NCBI RefSeq assembly: GCF_014649875.1
Contig: NZ_BMTW01000003.1
Location: forward strand, 62,001 to 126,000
Direction of reading: 5' to 3'
From: Streptomyces rubiginosohelvolus
GTDB taxonomy: Bacteria > Actinomycetota > Actinomycetes > Streptomycetales > Streptomycetaceae
Length of the DNA stretch: 64,000 nt
The notes beneath the pieces were generated by a model. The model searched no databases and had not been told where the DNA came from. It worked only from the letters and a program-made list of their open reading frames with translations. Made by a program: the position numbers and the translations under genes. Position 1 is the first letter of the stretch. Each line of letters starts with the position of its first letter. Below are positions 8,849 through 18,227 of the stretch, piece by piece.

Positions 8849-8885
8849 AGCCTAGACCTCATTTCGATACGAGACCGTCTCGTAT
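8849..8885 (-). promoter_or_regulatory. Promoter with 19-bp TetR operator for the DHA2 exporter
   Basis: ATACGAGAC-C-GTCTCGTAT (8867-8885) is a perfect 9+1+9 palindrome. The minus-strand -10 element TAGGCT (8849-8854) lies 6 bp before the start codon, so the -35 region falls inside the palindrome. The position and size suit a TetR dimer blocking RNA polymerase. Confidence 0.75.
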
Positions 8886-9024
8886 TGTTAAAGCTTTTCC
8901 CAACGAGGCCGTACGGAGGTGGTGTGCGCGGGCCCACTTCACGAGGGGCGGGGCGGGATGCCACCATGGAAGGGATCCGGGGACGCCGTCAGGGCGCCTC
9001 GAGATGACGAAGGAGCCGTTGGCC

Positions 9025-9906
9025 ATGTCGCTTCAGGCTGCGCAGAATCAGTCCTCCCCCGCGGGCCCGTCCACCGACAGCAGCAAAGCGCTGTACGGAG
9101 GGAAGTCCACCCGCCGCATCACCGTCCACGACATCGCCGCCGCCACCGAGCGCGGCGAGAAGTGGCCCATGCTGACCGCATACGACGCGATGACCGCGTC
9201 CGTCTTCGACGAGGCCGGGATCCCGGTCATGCTCGTCGGGGACTCGATGGGCAACGTCCACCTCGGCTACGAGACCACCGTGCCCGTCACGATGGACGAG
9301 ATCGCTATGCTGTCCGCCGCCGTCGTACGCGGCACCAAGCGCGCCATGGTCGTCGCCGACCTGCCCTTCGGCTCGTACCAGGAAGGTCCCGTCCAGGCCC
9401 TGCGCAACGCCACCCGGCTGATCAAGGAGTCGGGCGTCGGCGCGGTCAAGCTGGAGGGCGGCGAGCGGTCCCACGAGCAGATCCGGCTGCTGGTCGAGGC
9501 CGGTATCCCCGTCATGGCCCACATCGGCCTGACCCCCCAGTCCGTCAACGCGATGGGCTACCGGGTCCAGGGCCGCGGCGAGGAGGCCGCCCAGCAGCTG
9601 CTGCGGGACGCCAAGGCCGTCCAGGACGCGGGCGCGTTCGCCGTCGTGCTGGAGCTGGTCCCCGCGGAGCTGGCCGCCGAGGTCACCCGTACGCTGCACA
9701 TCCCGACCGTCGGCATCGGCGCCGGGGCCGGGACCGACGCGCAGGTCCTCGTCTACACGGACATGGTCGGGCTGACCGGCGGCAAGGTGCCGCGCTTCAC
9801 CAAGCAGTACGCGAATCTGCGCCAGGTCCTCGGTGACGCGGCGAAGGAGTTCGCGGACGAGGTCGTCGGGGGCACGTTCCCGGCGGCGGAGCACACCTTC
9901 CACTGA
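9025..9906 (+). CDS. panB: 3-methyl-2-oxobutanoate hydroxymethyltransferase
   Basis: First committed step of pantothenate (coenzyme A) synthesis: transfers the hydroxymethyl group of 5,10-methylene-THF to alpha-ketoisovalerate to give ketopantoate. The 293-residue protein shows the PanB fold motifs MLTAYDAMTA, LVGDSMGNV (metal Asp), KLEGG (catalytic region) and HIGLTPQS, with GIGAGAGTDAQVLV near the end. An in-frame ATG exists at 9004, but GAAGGAG (9009-9015) is 9 bp from ATG 9025, so the later start is preferred. No panC or panD lies beside it. A 13-bp-stem hairpin follows at 9966-10000, so it is probably monocistronic. Confidence 0.95.
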   Translation: MSLQAAQNQSSPAGPSTDSSKALYGGKSTRRITVHDIAAATERGEKWPMLTAYDAMTASVFDEAGIPVMLVGDSMGNVHLGYETTVPVTMDEIAMLSAAVVRGTKRAMVVADLPFGSYQEGPVQALRNATRLIKESGVGAVKLEGGERSHEQIRLLVEAGIPVMAHIGLTPQSVNAMGYRVQGRGEEAAQQLLRDAKAVQDAGAFAVVLELVPAELAAEVTRTLHIPTVGIGAGAGTDAQVLVYTDMVGLTGGKVPRFTKQYANLRQVLGDAAKEFADEVVGGTFPAAEHTFH

Positions 9907-9965
9907 TCCACCCGGCCGCCGCCGCTCCCTGACGGCGGCTCCCACCAGCCATTTCCCGCACCACC

Positions 9966-10000
9966 GACAGCCCGCCGACATCCCCCATCGGCGGGCTGTC
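9966..10000 (+). terminator. panB terminator hairpin
   Basis: GACAGCCCGCCGA (9966-9978) pairs perfectly with TCGGCGGGCTGTC (9988-10000), a 13-bp stem with a 9-nt loop about 60 bp beyond the panB stop. No U-run follows. Confidence 0.7.
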
Positions 10001-10078
10001 GCGCGTCCGGAGCCCGGCCGGAGCCCGTGTCGGCGGCCTGTCGGTGAGCTGTCGGCGGGCGCTGGTCTGCTGGTGGGC

Positions 10079-11088
<1,010 letters not shown>

Positions 11089-11092
<4 letters not shown>

Positions 11093-11955
11093 GCACCACC
11101 ACCACTGCACCGACCCCCGCGCCCGCCGGCTCCCCGAGCACCGCACCGGTGAAGGCGGCTGCGGCGGACGAGGGCCGGATCGGTCTGCGGGCCAACCTCC
11201 GGCACATCGGGGCCCTGGCGCGGCGGAACATGCTCCAGATCAAGAAGGACCCGGAGTCGATGTTCGACGTCCTTCTGATGCCGATCATCTTCATCCTGCT
11301 CTTCGTGTACGTCTTCGGCGGCTCGGTCGGCGCCAGCCTCGGCGGGAACCGGCAGGAGTATGTGAACTACCTGGTGCCGGGGCTGATGGCGATGATGGGG
11401 CTGAACATCGCCATGGCCGTCGGGACCGGCGTCAACGACGACTTCCGCAAGGGGGTCATGGACCGGTTCCGGACGATGCCGATCGCCCGGTCCTCGGTGC
11501 TCATCGCCAAGATCGTGGTCGAGCTGGGCCGGCTGATGGTCGCCATGTTCATCCTGCTCGTCATGGGGTTCGTCGTCGGCATGGAGCTGCACGGCTCGGT
11601 GTTCGGGCTCCTCGCGGCGGTCGCGCTGTCGGCGGTGTTCGGCGCCGCCATCATGTGGATCTTCATCCTGCTCGGGCTGTCCATGAAGACGGCCCAGGCT
11701 GTTCAAGGGACGGCGATGCTCGTGCTGATGCCCCTGCAGTTCGGATCCTCGATCTTCGTGCCGACCCAGACCATGCCGGGCTGGCTCCAGGCCTTCACCG
11801 ACTACAACCCGCTCTCCAACCTCGCCGACGCGGCGCGGGCGCTCATGCAGGGCGGCCCCGTCGGCGACTCGGTCTGGTGGACGCTCGCCTGGGCCGCCGG
11901 GATCACGCTGGTGATGGCTCCGCTGGCGGTGGCCAAGTTCCGCAAGAAGGCCTGA
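11089..11955 (+). CDS. DrrB-type ABC-2 exporter permease
   Basis: Membrane half of the ABC exporter. It has 288 residues, with about 45 Pro/Ala/Thr-rich residues and then six hydrophobic helices. Typical ABC-2 features include IKKDPESMFDVLLMPIIFILLFVYVFGG in TM1, the coupling helix FRKGVMDRFRTMPIARSS, and YNPLSNLADAARALMQGG near the end. It starts at ATG 11089 inside the stop of the ATPase gene. The stop is only 12 bp from the stop of the convergent SARP gene, so the transcripts must terminate within or beyond one another. Whether the SARP controls this pair is unknown. Confidence 0.9.
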
Positions 11956-11967
11956 GCGGAAGGGATG

Positions 11968-14900
11968 TCACGCCGACGAGTGCGCTCGCCGGTACGTCTC
12001 CGCCAGGGCGGTGGCCTCGTCGAAGGTGAGGCCGCCGCCCTGCTCGTACGCCGCCGTGTACACCGCTCCGTCGCCGAGCCGGTCCCGGGCGGCCTGCTCG
12101 GTGAGCGCCCAGTTGCGTCTCTCCATCACGGTCGGCACATGCCCCTCCGGCAGAAGCCTCTCCTGGAACCCGAGCAGCCGTACGGCGTCCCGCGCCGCGT
12201 CGGCGCCTTCGAACCCGGCGATCGCCTGGGCCATGGCCGTCACATAGGCCGACGGCATCTGCGGGGCCACCATCATCGACAACGGCTCCCGAGCGCTCTC
12301 CAGTGCGGTCAGCGCGTTGGAGAGCGCGGACACGTGGTCGCCGTCGAGATTGTCGAGCCAGGCAAGCACGCCGTGGACGAAGCCGCCGAAGATGGCGACG
12401 TCCCGGTCCTTGAAGTCCTCCCGGACCAGATGCGTCTGCTGCCGGGCCTCGTCCACCTGCCCCTGGAGCCCGAGGACGAACGCCAGATGCATCCGGGCCA
12501 TCGGCAGCGCCTCGTGGCTCAGGTGGCGGCCGTTCTCGATGACGTCACGCAGGATGGCCTCGGCCTCCGGGAGCCGTTCGAGCTCGATGAGGGATCCCGC
12601 GTACCGTGCCCGCAGCAGCGCCGCCTGGCTCTGGGCTCCGATCTTCCGCGCGTACTCCACGGCCTCCCGGTAGTCGTCCAGGGCGGCCAGGAAGCGGCCC
12701 GCCCGCTCGTTGGCCTCGCCCCGCGCGGCGAGTGCCTCGGCGGCTCCCCAGTCGTCGCCGAGCCGGGTGTAGATCTCCAGGCTCTCGTCGGCGTCGGCCC
12801 GCGCATCCGCCACCCGCTCGGGGCTGTTGGACCGGATGTTGGCGCGGGTGTGCAGCGCGGAACCCAGCTCCCACTCACCGCCGTGGACCCGCGAGGCCCG
12901 GACCGTCTCGTCGAGAACCGTGTTCAGCCGGTCCTCGTCACCGGCGATCATGTTCGCGAACAGCCACAGCGTCCCGGGCAGCCGGCAGGTCTGCGGCATG
13001 CCGGGCCGGTAGGTGTCAGCGATGATCCGCAGCCGCTCCTTGCCCTCCGGGCTCGACCAGGTGCTGATCGCGTCGTCCACACCGGCCAGTTGGAGGAGCG
13101 CCGCTCCACGCCGCGCCTCCGCGAGCTGGTCGTCGTCCATCGGCGGCGGCCGGTCGATGGGGTGCTCCAGGAGCGCCGGGGCCCGGACGCCGGGCGCCGC
13201 GAAGGGGTCGGGGCCGAGCGCCGCCACGGACGCGCTCCACTGGCCGGCGTCCGAGCGCAGGTCCCGCAGCATCCAGTACCAGGCCATCGAGAGCACGATG
13301 CACAGCGCCTCGTGCTCGTCCCGGGCGGTGACGGCGTGGCGCAGCGCGGTGCGCAGGTTCTCGTACTCGCGCTGGAGGACCGCGATGGCCTCGCGCTGGC
13401 CGCTGCCGCGCACCCGGGGGCCGGTGATCCGGGCCAGCTCCCGGAAGTGGACGAGGTGGCGCCGCTCGACGGCCTCTCTCTCGCCCGCCTCCGCCAGGCG
13501 CTCGGCGGCGTACTCACCGACCGTTTCCAGCAGCCGGTAGCGCATCTCCCCGTCGTCGCCGGGTGCGGCGACGACCAGGGACTTGTCGACGAGGGAGCCG
13601 AGCAGGGCGGCCACGTCGAGGCTGTCGACGGCGGGGCCGCCCGGTGCGGCGGGCAGAGCGCAGACCTCCTCGGCGGCGGCCAGCGAGCAGCCTCCGGCGA
13701 AGACGGAGAGGCGGCGCAGCACGGCGCGTTCGGCGTCGTCGAGCAGATCCCAGGACCAGTCGACGACGGCGCGCAGGGTCTGCTGGCGGGGCAGCACGGT
13801 GCGGCTGCCGTTGGTGAGGAGGCGGAAGCGGTCGTCGAGCCGGTCGGCGATCTGGCGCGGGGTGAGCATCCGCAGCCGGGCGGCGGCGAGTTCGATGGCG
13901 AGCGGCAGCCCGTCGAGCCGCCGGCAGATCTCGGCGCAGGCGGCGGCGGTCGCCTCGTCGGCGTCCGTGCGGAAGCCGGGCCGGGCCGCCGCACCGCGCT
14001 CGGCGAGCAGGCGCAGGGCCATCGGGTCGGGCAGCGGGTCGACGGGGCGCACGAACTCGCCGGGTACGCCGAGGGGTTCGCGGCTGGTCGCGAGAATCGT
14101 CAATCGCGGGCAGTGGGACAGCAGTTGGTCGGCCAGTGCGGCGGCCCCGCCGATGACGTGCTCGCAGTTGTCCAGCAGGAGCAGCATGCTGCGCGGGGCG
14201 CAGTGCTCGGTGAGCCGTACGAGAGGGTCGGCTGCGGTGCGGTCGGTGGCGCGCAGCTCCTCGGCCCCGGCGCCGCGCAGCACGGTCTCGCGGGCCCCGA
14301 GCGCGGTCAGGACGGCCTCGGGCACGGTGTCCGGGTCGTCGACGGGGGCCAGTTCGGCGAGCCAGACGCCGTCGGGCCAGGCCTCGGCAGCGGCCTCCGC
14401 GGTCTCCTGCGACAGCCGGGTCTTGCCCGCGCCGCCAGGCCCGAGCAGGGTGACGAGCCGGGCGCGGCCGAGGTCCTCGCGCAGGGCGGCCATGTCGGTG
14501 TCGCGCCCGACGAAGCTGGTGAGCCGGGCGCGGAGGTTGCCGGGGGCGGGCGGGGGCGGGGTGGCGGGCGGCTGGGTCGCGGCGGGGACGGCCTCAGGGG
14601 CGGGGGCAGCCCTGGTCGCGGGCGCGGACCCAGGGGTAGGCGCGACCCCGGTCCCGCGTACCGGGTGCAGCAGCTCCGCGTGCAGGGCGCGCAGGGCCGG
14701 GCCCGGGGCGGTGCCGAGGCGGTCGTCGAGCAGGGTGCGGACCTCCTCGTACGCGGCCAGCGCCTCGGCGGGGCGTCCGGCGTCCCGCAGCGCCCTGATG
14801 CGGAGGACCTGGAGCGGTTCGTCGAGCGGGTGGGCGTCGCAGAGCACGGCCAGTTCCGGCAGCGCCTCCCCCGGTCTGCCCAGGGCGAGGAGCGCCCCGA

Positions 14901-15378
14901 GCGCGGCCCGCCGTGCGTCGAGCCTGCGGGCCTCCCAGCGGGACGCGGCCGCCGTACGGTCGGGGAGATCGGCGAGGGCGGGCCCGCTCCACAGGGCGAG
15001 GGCCTCCCCCAGGACGGCGAGGGCGTCGGCGGCGTCGCCGTTCTCCAGGGCCCGGCTCCCCTCCCCCGCCAGCCGCTCGAAGCGGTGCAGGTCCACGGCG
15101 TCCGGCGGGGCGGCGAGCCGGTAGCCGCCCGCCACGGACTCGACGGCGCTGTGGCCCAGGGCCCGCCGCAACCGTCCGATCAGGGCCTGGAGGGCGCCGG
15201 CCGCGTCGGCGGGCGGGTCGCCGTCCCACACCTCGTCGACGAGGACCCCGGCCGGGACCGTCCGTCCGGGGCGCAGCGCGAGGACGGTGAGCAGGGCGCG
15301 CAGCCGCGCCCCGCCGAGGGTGACGGCCGTGCCGTCGTCGCGGAGTGCCCGGGTGGTGCCGAGGACGCAGTAGTGCAC
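11968..15378 (-). CDS. AfsR/SARP-type transcriptional regulator with BTAD, NB-ARC and TPR regions
   Basis: Large pathway-type regulator of 1136 residues. Residues 1 to about 95 form an OmpR-like winged helix (VDEVWDGDPPADAAGALQAL). A bacterial transcriptional activation domain (BTAD) follows to about 245, then a Pro/Ala linker. An NB-ARC ATPase begins at LTSFVGRDTDMAALRED, with P-loop GPGGAGKT and LLLLDNCEHV. The last third is TPR-like. GTG 15378 is chosen because the family fold begins at VHYCVLG; GACAAT lies 6 bp upstream, so the mRNA may be leaderless. A GTG at 15432 would add 18 residues. It diverges from an M50 protease gene and converges on the DrrAB-type exporter. There is no biosynthetic cluster beside it. 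Confidence 0.9.
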   Translation of the reverse strand: MHYCVLGTTRALRDDGTAVTLGGARLRALLTVLALRPGRTVPAGVLVDEVWDGDPPADAAGALQALIGRLRRALGHSAVESVAGGYRLAAPPDAVDLHRFERLAGEGSRALENGDAADALAVLGEALALWSGPALADLPDRTAAASRWEARRLDARRAALGALLALGRPGEALPELAVLCDAHPLDEPLQVLRIRALRDAGRPAEALAAYEEVRTLLDDRLGTAPGPALRALHAELLHPVRGTGVAPTPGSAPATRAAPAPEAVPAATQPPATPPPPAPGNLRARLTSFVGRDTDMAALREDLGRARLVTLLGPGGAGKTRLSQETAEAAAEAWPDGVWLAELAPVDDPDTVPEAVLTALGARETVLRGAGAEELRATDRTAADPLVRLTEHCAPRSMLLLLDNCEHVIGGAAALADQLLSHCPRLTILATSREPLGVPGEFVRPVDPLPDPMALRLLAERGAAARPGFRTDADEATAAACAEICRRLDGLPLAIELAAARLRMLTPRQIADRLDDRFRLLTNGSRTVLPRQQTLRAVVDWSWDLLDDAERAVLRRLSVFAGGCSLAAAEEVCALPAAPGGPAVDSLDVAALLGSLVDKSLVVAAPGDDGEMRYRLLETVGEYAAERLAEAGEREAVERRHLVHFRELARITGPRVRGSGQREAIAVLQREYENLRTALRHAVTARDEHEALCIVLSMAWYWMLRDLRSDAGQWSASVAALGPDPFAAPGVRAPALLEHPIDRPPPMDDDQLAEARRGAALLQLAGVDDAISTWSSPEGKERLRIIADTYRPGMPQTCRLPGTLWLFANMIAGDEDRLNTVLDETVRASRVHGGEWELGSALHTRANIRSNSPERVADARADADESLEIYTRLGDDWGAAEALAARGEANERAGRFLAALDDYREAVEYARKIGAQSQAALLRARYAGSLIELERLPEAEAILRDVIENGRHLSHEALPMARMHLAFVLGLQGQVDEARQQTHLVREDFKDRDVAIFGGFVHGVLAWLDNLDGDHVSALSNALTALESAREPLSMMVAPQMPSAYVTAMAQAIAGFEGADAARDAVRLLGFQERLLPEGHVPTVMERRNWALTEQAARDRLGDGAVYTAAYEQGGGLTFDEATALAETYRRAHSSA

Positions 15379-15506
15379 GGGCCTATTGTCCGTGACGGAC
15401 GGCGGACGGGCGTTGACCGGGTGGAACTCCACAAGCGGTCGCGGACGTTCCAGTCCTGCCGGACCGTACGGTCACCCCGTCCCCCACCCGAGGGAGTCGA
15501 ACGCCG

Positions 15507-16313
15507 ATGACCACCGCAGCCACCCGTGGCGACCGCAGGATCAGCCCGGTCTTCCTCGGCATCGCCGCCGTCACCGCGGTCGCGGGCTGGGCGGTGTGGA
15601 CGGGCTTCGCGGACGCCACCGGCTTCGCGGTCTTCCTGTTCGTCACCGGGGCCTGGATCGTCTCGCTCTGCCTCCACGAGTACGCGCACGCCCGCACCGC
15701 GCTGCACAGCGGGGACCTGTCGGTGGGGGCGAAGGGCTATCTGACGCTCAACCCGCTGAAGTACACGCACGCGCTGCTGAGCATCGTGCTCCCGGTGCTC
15801 TTCGTGATCATGGGCGGGATCGGGCTGCCCGGCGGTGCGGTCTACATCGAGCGCGGCCGGATCCACGGCCGGTGGAAGCACAGCCTGATCTCGGCGGCGG
15901 GCCCGCTGACGAACGTGGCGTTCGCGATCGTGTGTACGGCCCCGTTCTGGCTGGACGCGCTGGACGGGGTGCCGCGCGCCTTCCAGTACGCGCTGGCGTT
16001 CCTGGCAATGCTCCAGGTGACGGCGGCGATCCTGAACTTTCTGCCGATCCCCGGTCTCGACGGGTACGGGGTGATCGAGCCCTGGCTCCCGTACCGGATC
16101 CGCCGCCAGGTGGAGCCGATCGCGCCGTTCGGGCTGATCGCCGTCTTCGCGATCCTGTGGATCCCCGAGGTGAACATCGCCTTCTTCGACGCCATCCACG
16201 CGCTGCTGCGGGGGCTGGGCGTCGAGGAGTTCCAGCGGTACTGCGGCTATGACCTGTACCGCTTCTGGCGGGGCCTCTTCGACGAGCAGGACCCGGGCTG
16301 CGCGGTCGGCTGA
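15507..16313 (+). CDS. Site-2 protease-like membrane zinc metalloprotease (M50)
   Basis: Predicted intramembrane protease of the rhomboid-unrelated M50 class. The 268-residue, multi-TM protein has the zinc-binding HEYAH (HExxH) in a membrane helix and the second motif NFLPIPGLDGYG (the LDG aspartate). It lacks the PDZ domain of RseP, so it belongs to the compact group. The AA-PLTN-type segment AAGPLTNVAFA is also present. The start ATG 15507 has GAGGGAGTC upstream (15490s). It diverges from the SARP gene with about 130 bp between starts. A GCCGGGCCCGGC palindrome marks the junction with the convergent small gene at 16339. Substrates are unknown. Confidence 0.88.
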   Translation: MTTAATRGDRRISPVFLGIAAVTAVAGWAVWTGFADATGFAVFLFVTGAWIVSLCLHEYAHARTALHSGDLSVGAKGYLTLNPLKYTHALLSIVLPVLFVIMGGIGLPGGAVYIERGRIHGRWKHSLISAAGPLTNVAFAIVCTAPFWLDALDGVPRAFQYALAFLAMLQVTAAILNFLPIPGLDGYGVIEPWLPYRIRRQVEPIAPFGLIAVFAILWIPEVNIAFFDAIHALLRGLGVEEFQRYCGYDLYRFWRGLFDEQDPGCAVG

Positions 16314-16338
16314 CCGGGGCCGGGCCCGGCGGGGTGGT

Positions 16339-16521
16339 TCAGCCCGCGTCGGGGGCGGCGGTCAGGCGGTGCCTGCGCACGTAGAACCAGGTCATGTTGG
16401 ACGAGAGACCCGCGATGAGCACCCAGACGATCCCGAGCAGGCTGCCCTGGGCGAAGGAGACCACGGCCGCCACGACGGCGAGGACGCAGACGACGAGGGC
16501 GTAGAGGGCGATGCGGGGCAT
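16339..16521 (-). CDS. Small two-TM membrane protein, unknown function
   Basis: A 60-residue protein with two hydrophobic helices (IALYALVVCVLAVVAAVVSF and LLGIVWVLIAGLSSNMTWFY) and a short basic/polar tail (VRRHRL). AGGAG lies 9 bp before ATG 16521. I do not recognise the family. It lies between the M50 protease gene (convergent) and the F420 oxidoreductase gene (same direction, 142 bp upstream). Confidence 0.65.
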   Translation of the reverse strand: MPRIALYALVVCVLAVVAAVVSFAQGSLLGIVWVLIAGLSSNMTWFYVRRHRLTAAPDAG

Positions 16522-16663
16522 GGGGGTCGGCTCCTGTCGGGAACGGGTCGCGCTCCCTGCCGGGAACGGTCGCGGTCCCGTCCAGTGTCCCCCATGCCCC
16601 GTTGTGCCCCGCCCCGGGGAGCGCCCGGACCCATGGCCGGAGCGCCCGCCGGGGCCGGCCCGG

Positions 16664-17377
16664 TCAGACGTCGGTGGTGCGCAGTCCGGCGTGGGCCTTG
16701 TAGCGGCGGTTGACCGAGATCAGGTTGGCGACCAGCGACTCGACCTGGTGGGCGTTGCGCAGCCGGCCGGCGAAGATGCCCCGCATGCCGGGGATCCGCC
16801 CGGCCAGCGCCTGGACGAGGTCCGTGTCGGCGCGCGCCTCGCCCAGGACCAGCACATCGGTGTCGATCTCCTCGATGGACTCGTCCTGGAGCAGGACGGC
16901 CGAGAGGTGGTGGAACGCGGCGGTCACCCGGGAGTCCGGCAGCAGGGCCGCTGCCTGTTCGGCGGCGCTGCCCTCCTCGGGCTTGAGGGCGTAGGCGCCC
17001 TTCTTGTCGAAGCCGAGCGGGTTGACGCAGTCGATGACGAGCTTGCCCGCGAGCTCCTCGCGCAGGGACTGGAGCGTCTTGGCGTGGCCGTCCCACGGCA
17101 CGGCGACGATCACGATGTCGCTGCGCCGGGCGCATTCCGCGTTGTCCGCGCCCTCAACGCCGAACCCCAGCTCGGCCGCCGCCTGCTCGGCGCGGGCCGC
17201 GTCCCGGGAGCCGAGGGTGACCTTCTGTCCGGCGCGGGCGAGCCGGTAGGCGAGGCCGCGCCCCTGCGGTCCGGTCCCGCCGAGCACGCCGACGCTCAGG
17301 CCGGATACGTCGGGGAGGTCCCAGGGGTCCTTGGCGGGGGGCTTGGGGGCGCTGCCGCTGCTGTCCTGTGTAGTCAT
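16664..17377 (-). CDS. F420H2:NADP+ oxidoreductase
   Basis: Moves hydride between coenzyme F420 and NADP, linking the F420 and NADPH pools. The 237-residue protein starts with about 28 flexible residues and then the Rossmann motif VGVLGGTGPQGRGLAYRLARAG, with the NADP-phosphate-binding SRDAARA. VIDCVNPLGFD and the C-terminal region RNAHQVESLVANLISVNRRYK are typical of the Fno/NpdG family. F420 is characteristic of actinobacteria and methanogens, which supports the host assignment. TAGGGT (17384-17389) lies 6 bp before ATG 17377 with no Shine-Dalgarno, pointing to a leaderless mRNA. Confidence 0.9.
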   Translation of the reverse strand: MTTQDSSGSAPKPPAKDPWDLPDVSGLSVGVLGGTGPQGRGLAYRLARAGQKVTLGSRDAARAEQAAAELGFGVEGADNAECARRSDIVIVAVPWDGHAKTLQSLREELAGKLVIDCVNPLGFDKKGAYALKPEEGSAAEQAAALLPDSRVTAAFHHLSAVLLQDESIEEIDTDVLVLGEARADTDLVQALAGRIPGMRGIFAGRLRNAHQVESLVANLISVNRRYKAHAGLRTTDV

Positions 17378-17564
17378 GGGCCGACCCTACTGCCAGGTAG
17401 GACGCGGGGAAGCCGCCCCGTCCGCCTCGGTCGGGCTCCATCCGGTCCCGGTTCCGCCCGTCGGTTCCGCTCTCCGGTTCCGTTTCCCGCCGGGTCCTCC
17501 GTTCGGGTGAGGGGACGGCCGACGGGGCCGGCCGGGGCTGCGGGCCCGGGCAGGATGCCGGGCC

Positions 17565-18167
17565 ATGGATGCCGTACGCGTCGCCCTGCTCCGTGATGTG
17601 CTGGCCGGGACCCGGTGGCCGCAGGACGCCCGCCGGTTCGCGCTGGCCCTGCGCTCCTCCGTCGTCCCGCGCGGCGGCGGGCTGCTGCTGGCGGGGACCG
17701 AGGCGTACGAGCCGTGGCATCTGGCGGCCCATCTGTCTGACGAGTCCGCCTGGTCGGGGCTGCCGGAGCTGGCTCCCACGCTCGTGCGGCACCGGGTGGC
17801 GGCGGGCGACCCCGCGCACCTGGCGGTCGGGCTCGGCCGGATCGCGGCGGCGGGGCGGGGTGAGACGGTGCTGCTGGTCGCGCCGGAGCGGCCGGGCGAC
17901 GGCCTGCTGGAGCGGGTGCACGACGCCCGGCGGGCCGGGGCGCGGGTGCTCACCCTGGACGGCGGCGACCCCGAGGTCGGCGGGCTTGCGCACGAGTCGC
18001 TGGTGGTCGGCGGGGACGACGAGGTGGACCTGGACATCGTGCAGCACCTGGTGAGCGCGGCCGCCGGGGAGAACGGGAGGCCTCCGGCGGGCGGGCGGCA
18101 CACGTTCCGGGACCGGCTCGCCCGGCTGGCCGACCGGCTGACCCAGCCGCCGCCGGCCCGCTGGTAG
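17565..18167 (+). CDS. Conserved hypothetical protein
   Basis: A 200-residue soluble protein of unrecognised family. It shows alternating hydrophobic strands with glycine turns (VPRGGGLLLAGT, GRGETVLLVAPERPG, GARVLTLDGGDPEVGGLAHESLVVGGDDEVDLDIVQHLVSAAAG). This suggests a Rossmann-like alpha/beta fold similar to SIS or sugar-isomerase domains, but no catalytic motif is obvious. It ends with a basic, proline-rich tail. CAGGAT lies 8 bp before ATG 17565 and there is no clear Shine-Dalgarno, so it could be leaderless. It is followed 60 bp later by an MFS gene in the same direction. Confidence 0.7.
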   Translation: MDAVRVALLRDVLAGTRWPQDARRFALALRSSVVPRGGGLLLAGTEAYEPWHLAAHLSDESAWSGLPELAPTLVRHRVAAGDPAHLAVGLGRIAAAGRGETVLLVAPERPGDGLLERVHDARRAGARVLTLDGGDPEVGGLAHESLVVGGDDEVDLDIVQHLVSAAAGENGRPPAGGRHTFRDRLARLADRLTQPPPARW

Positions 18168-18227
18168 CGGGGACGGGCCGGAAACCCGCTTGCCCGGTAC
18201 ACCCTGTTGTACGGATCATGGCCCTTC

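Noticed and set aside
6764-9007. A 747-codon plus-strand frame over TetR and the DHA2 exporter
   Set aside because: Antisense shadow; highly charged low-complexity translation.
11968-15378. A SARP regulator with a DrrAB-type exporter as sign of an antibiotic cluster
   Set aside because: No synthase, synthetase or tailoring genes flank it; neighbours are housekeeping or unrelated, so a biosynthetic cluster is not supported.
11965-15510. An 1181-codon open frame on the plus strand
   Set aside because: Shadow of the SARP regulator; the composition is Gly/Arg/Gln-rich without any fold, and it has no ribosome site.
18197-18212. GTACA-6bp-TGTAC dyad before the EntS-like exporter
   Set aside because: The arms are only 5 bp and such short dyads are frequent by chance; it is mentioned with the gene but not listed as an operator.
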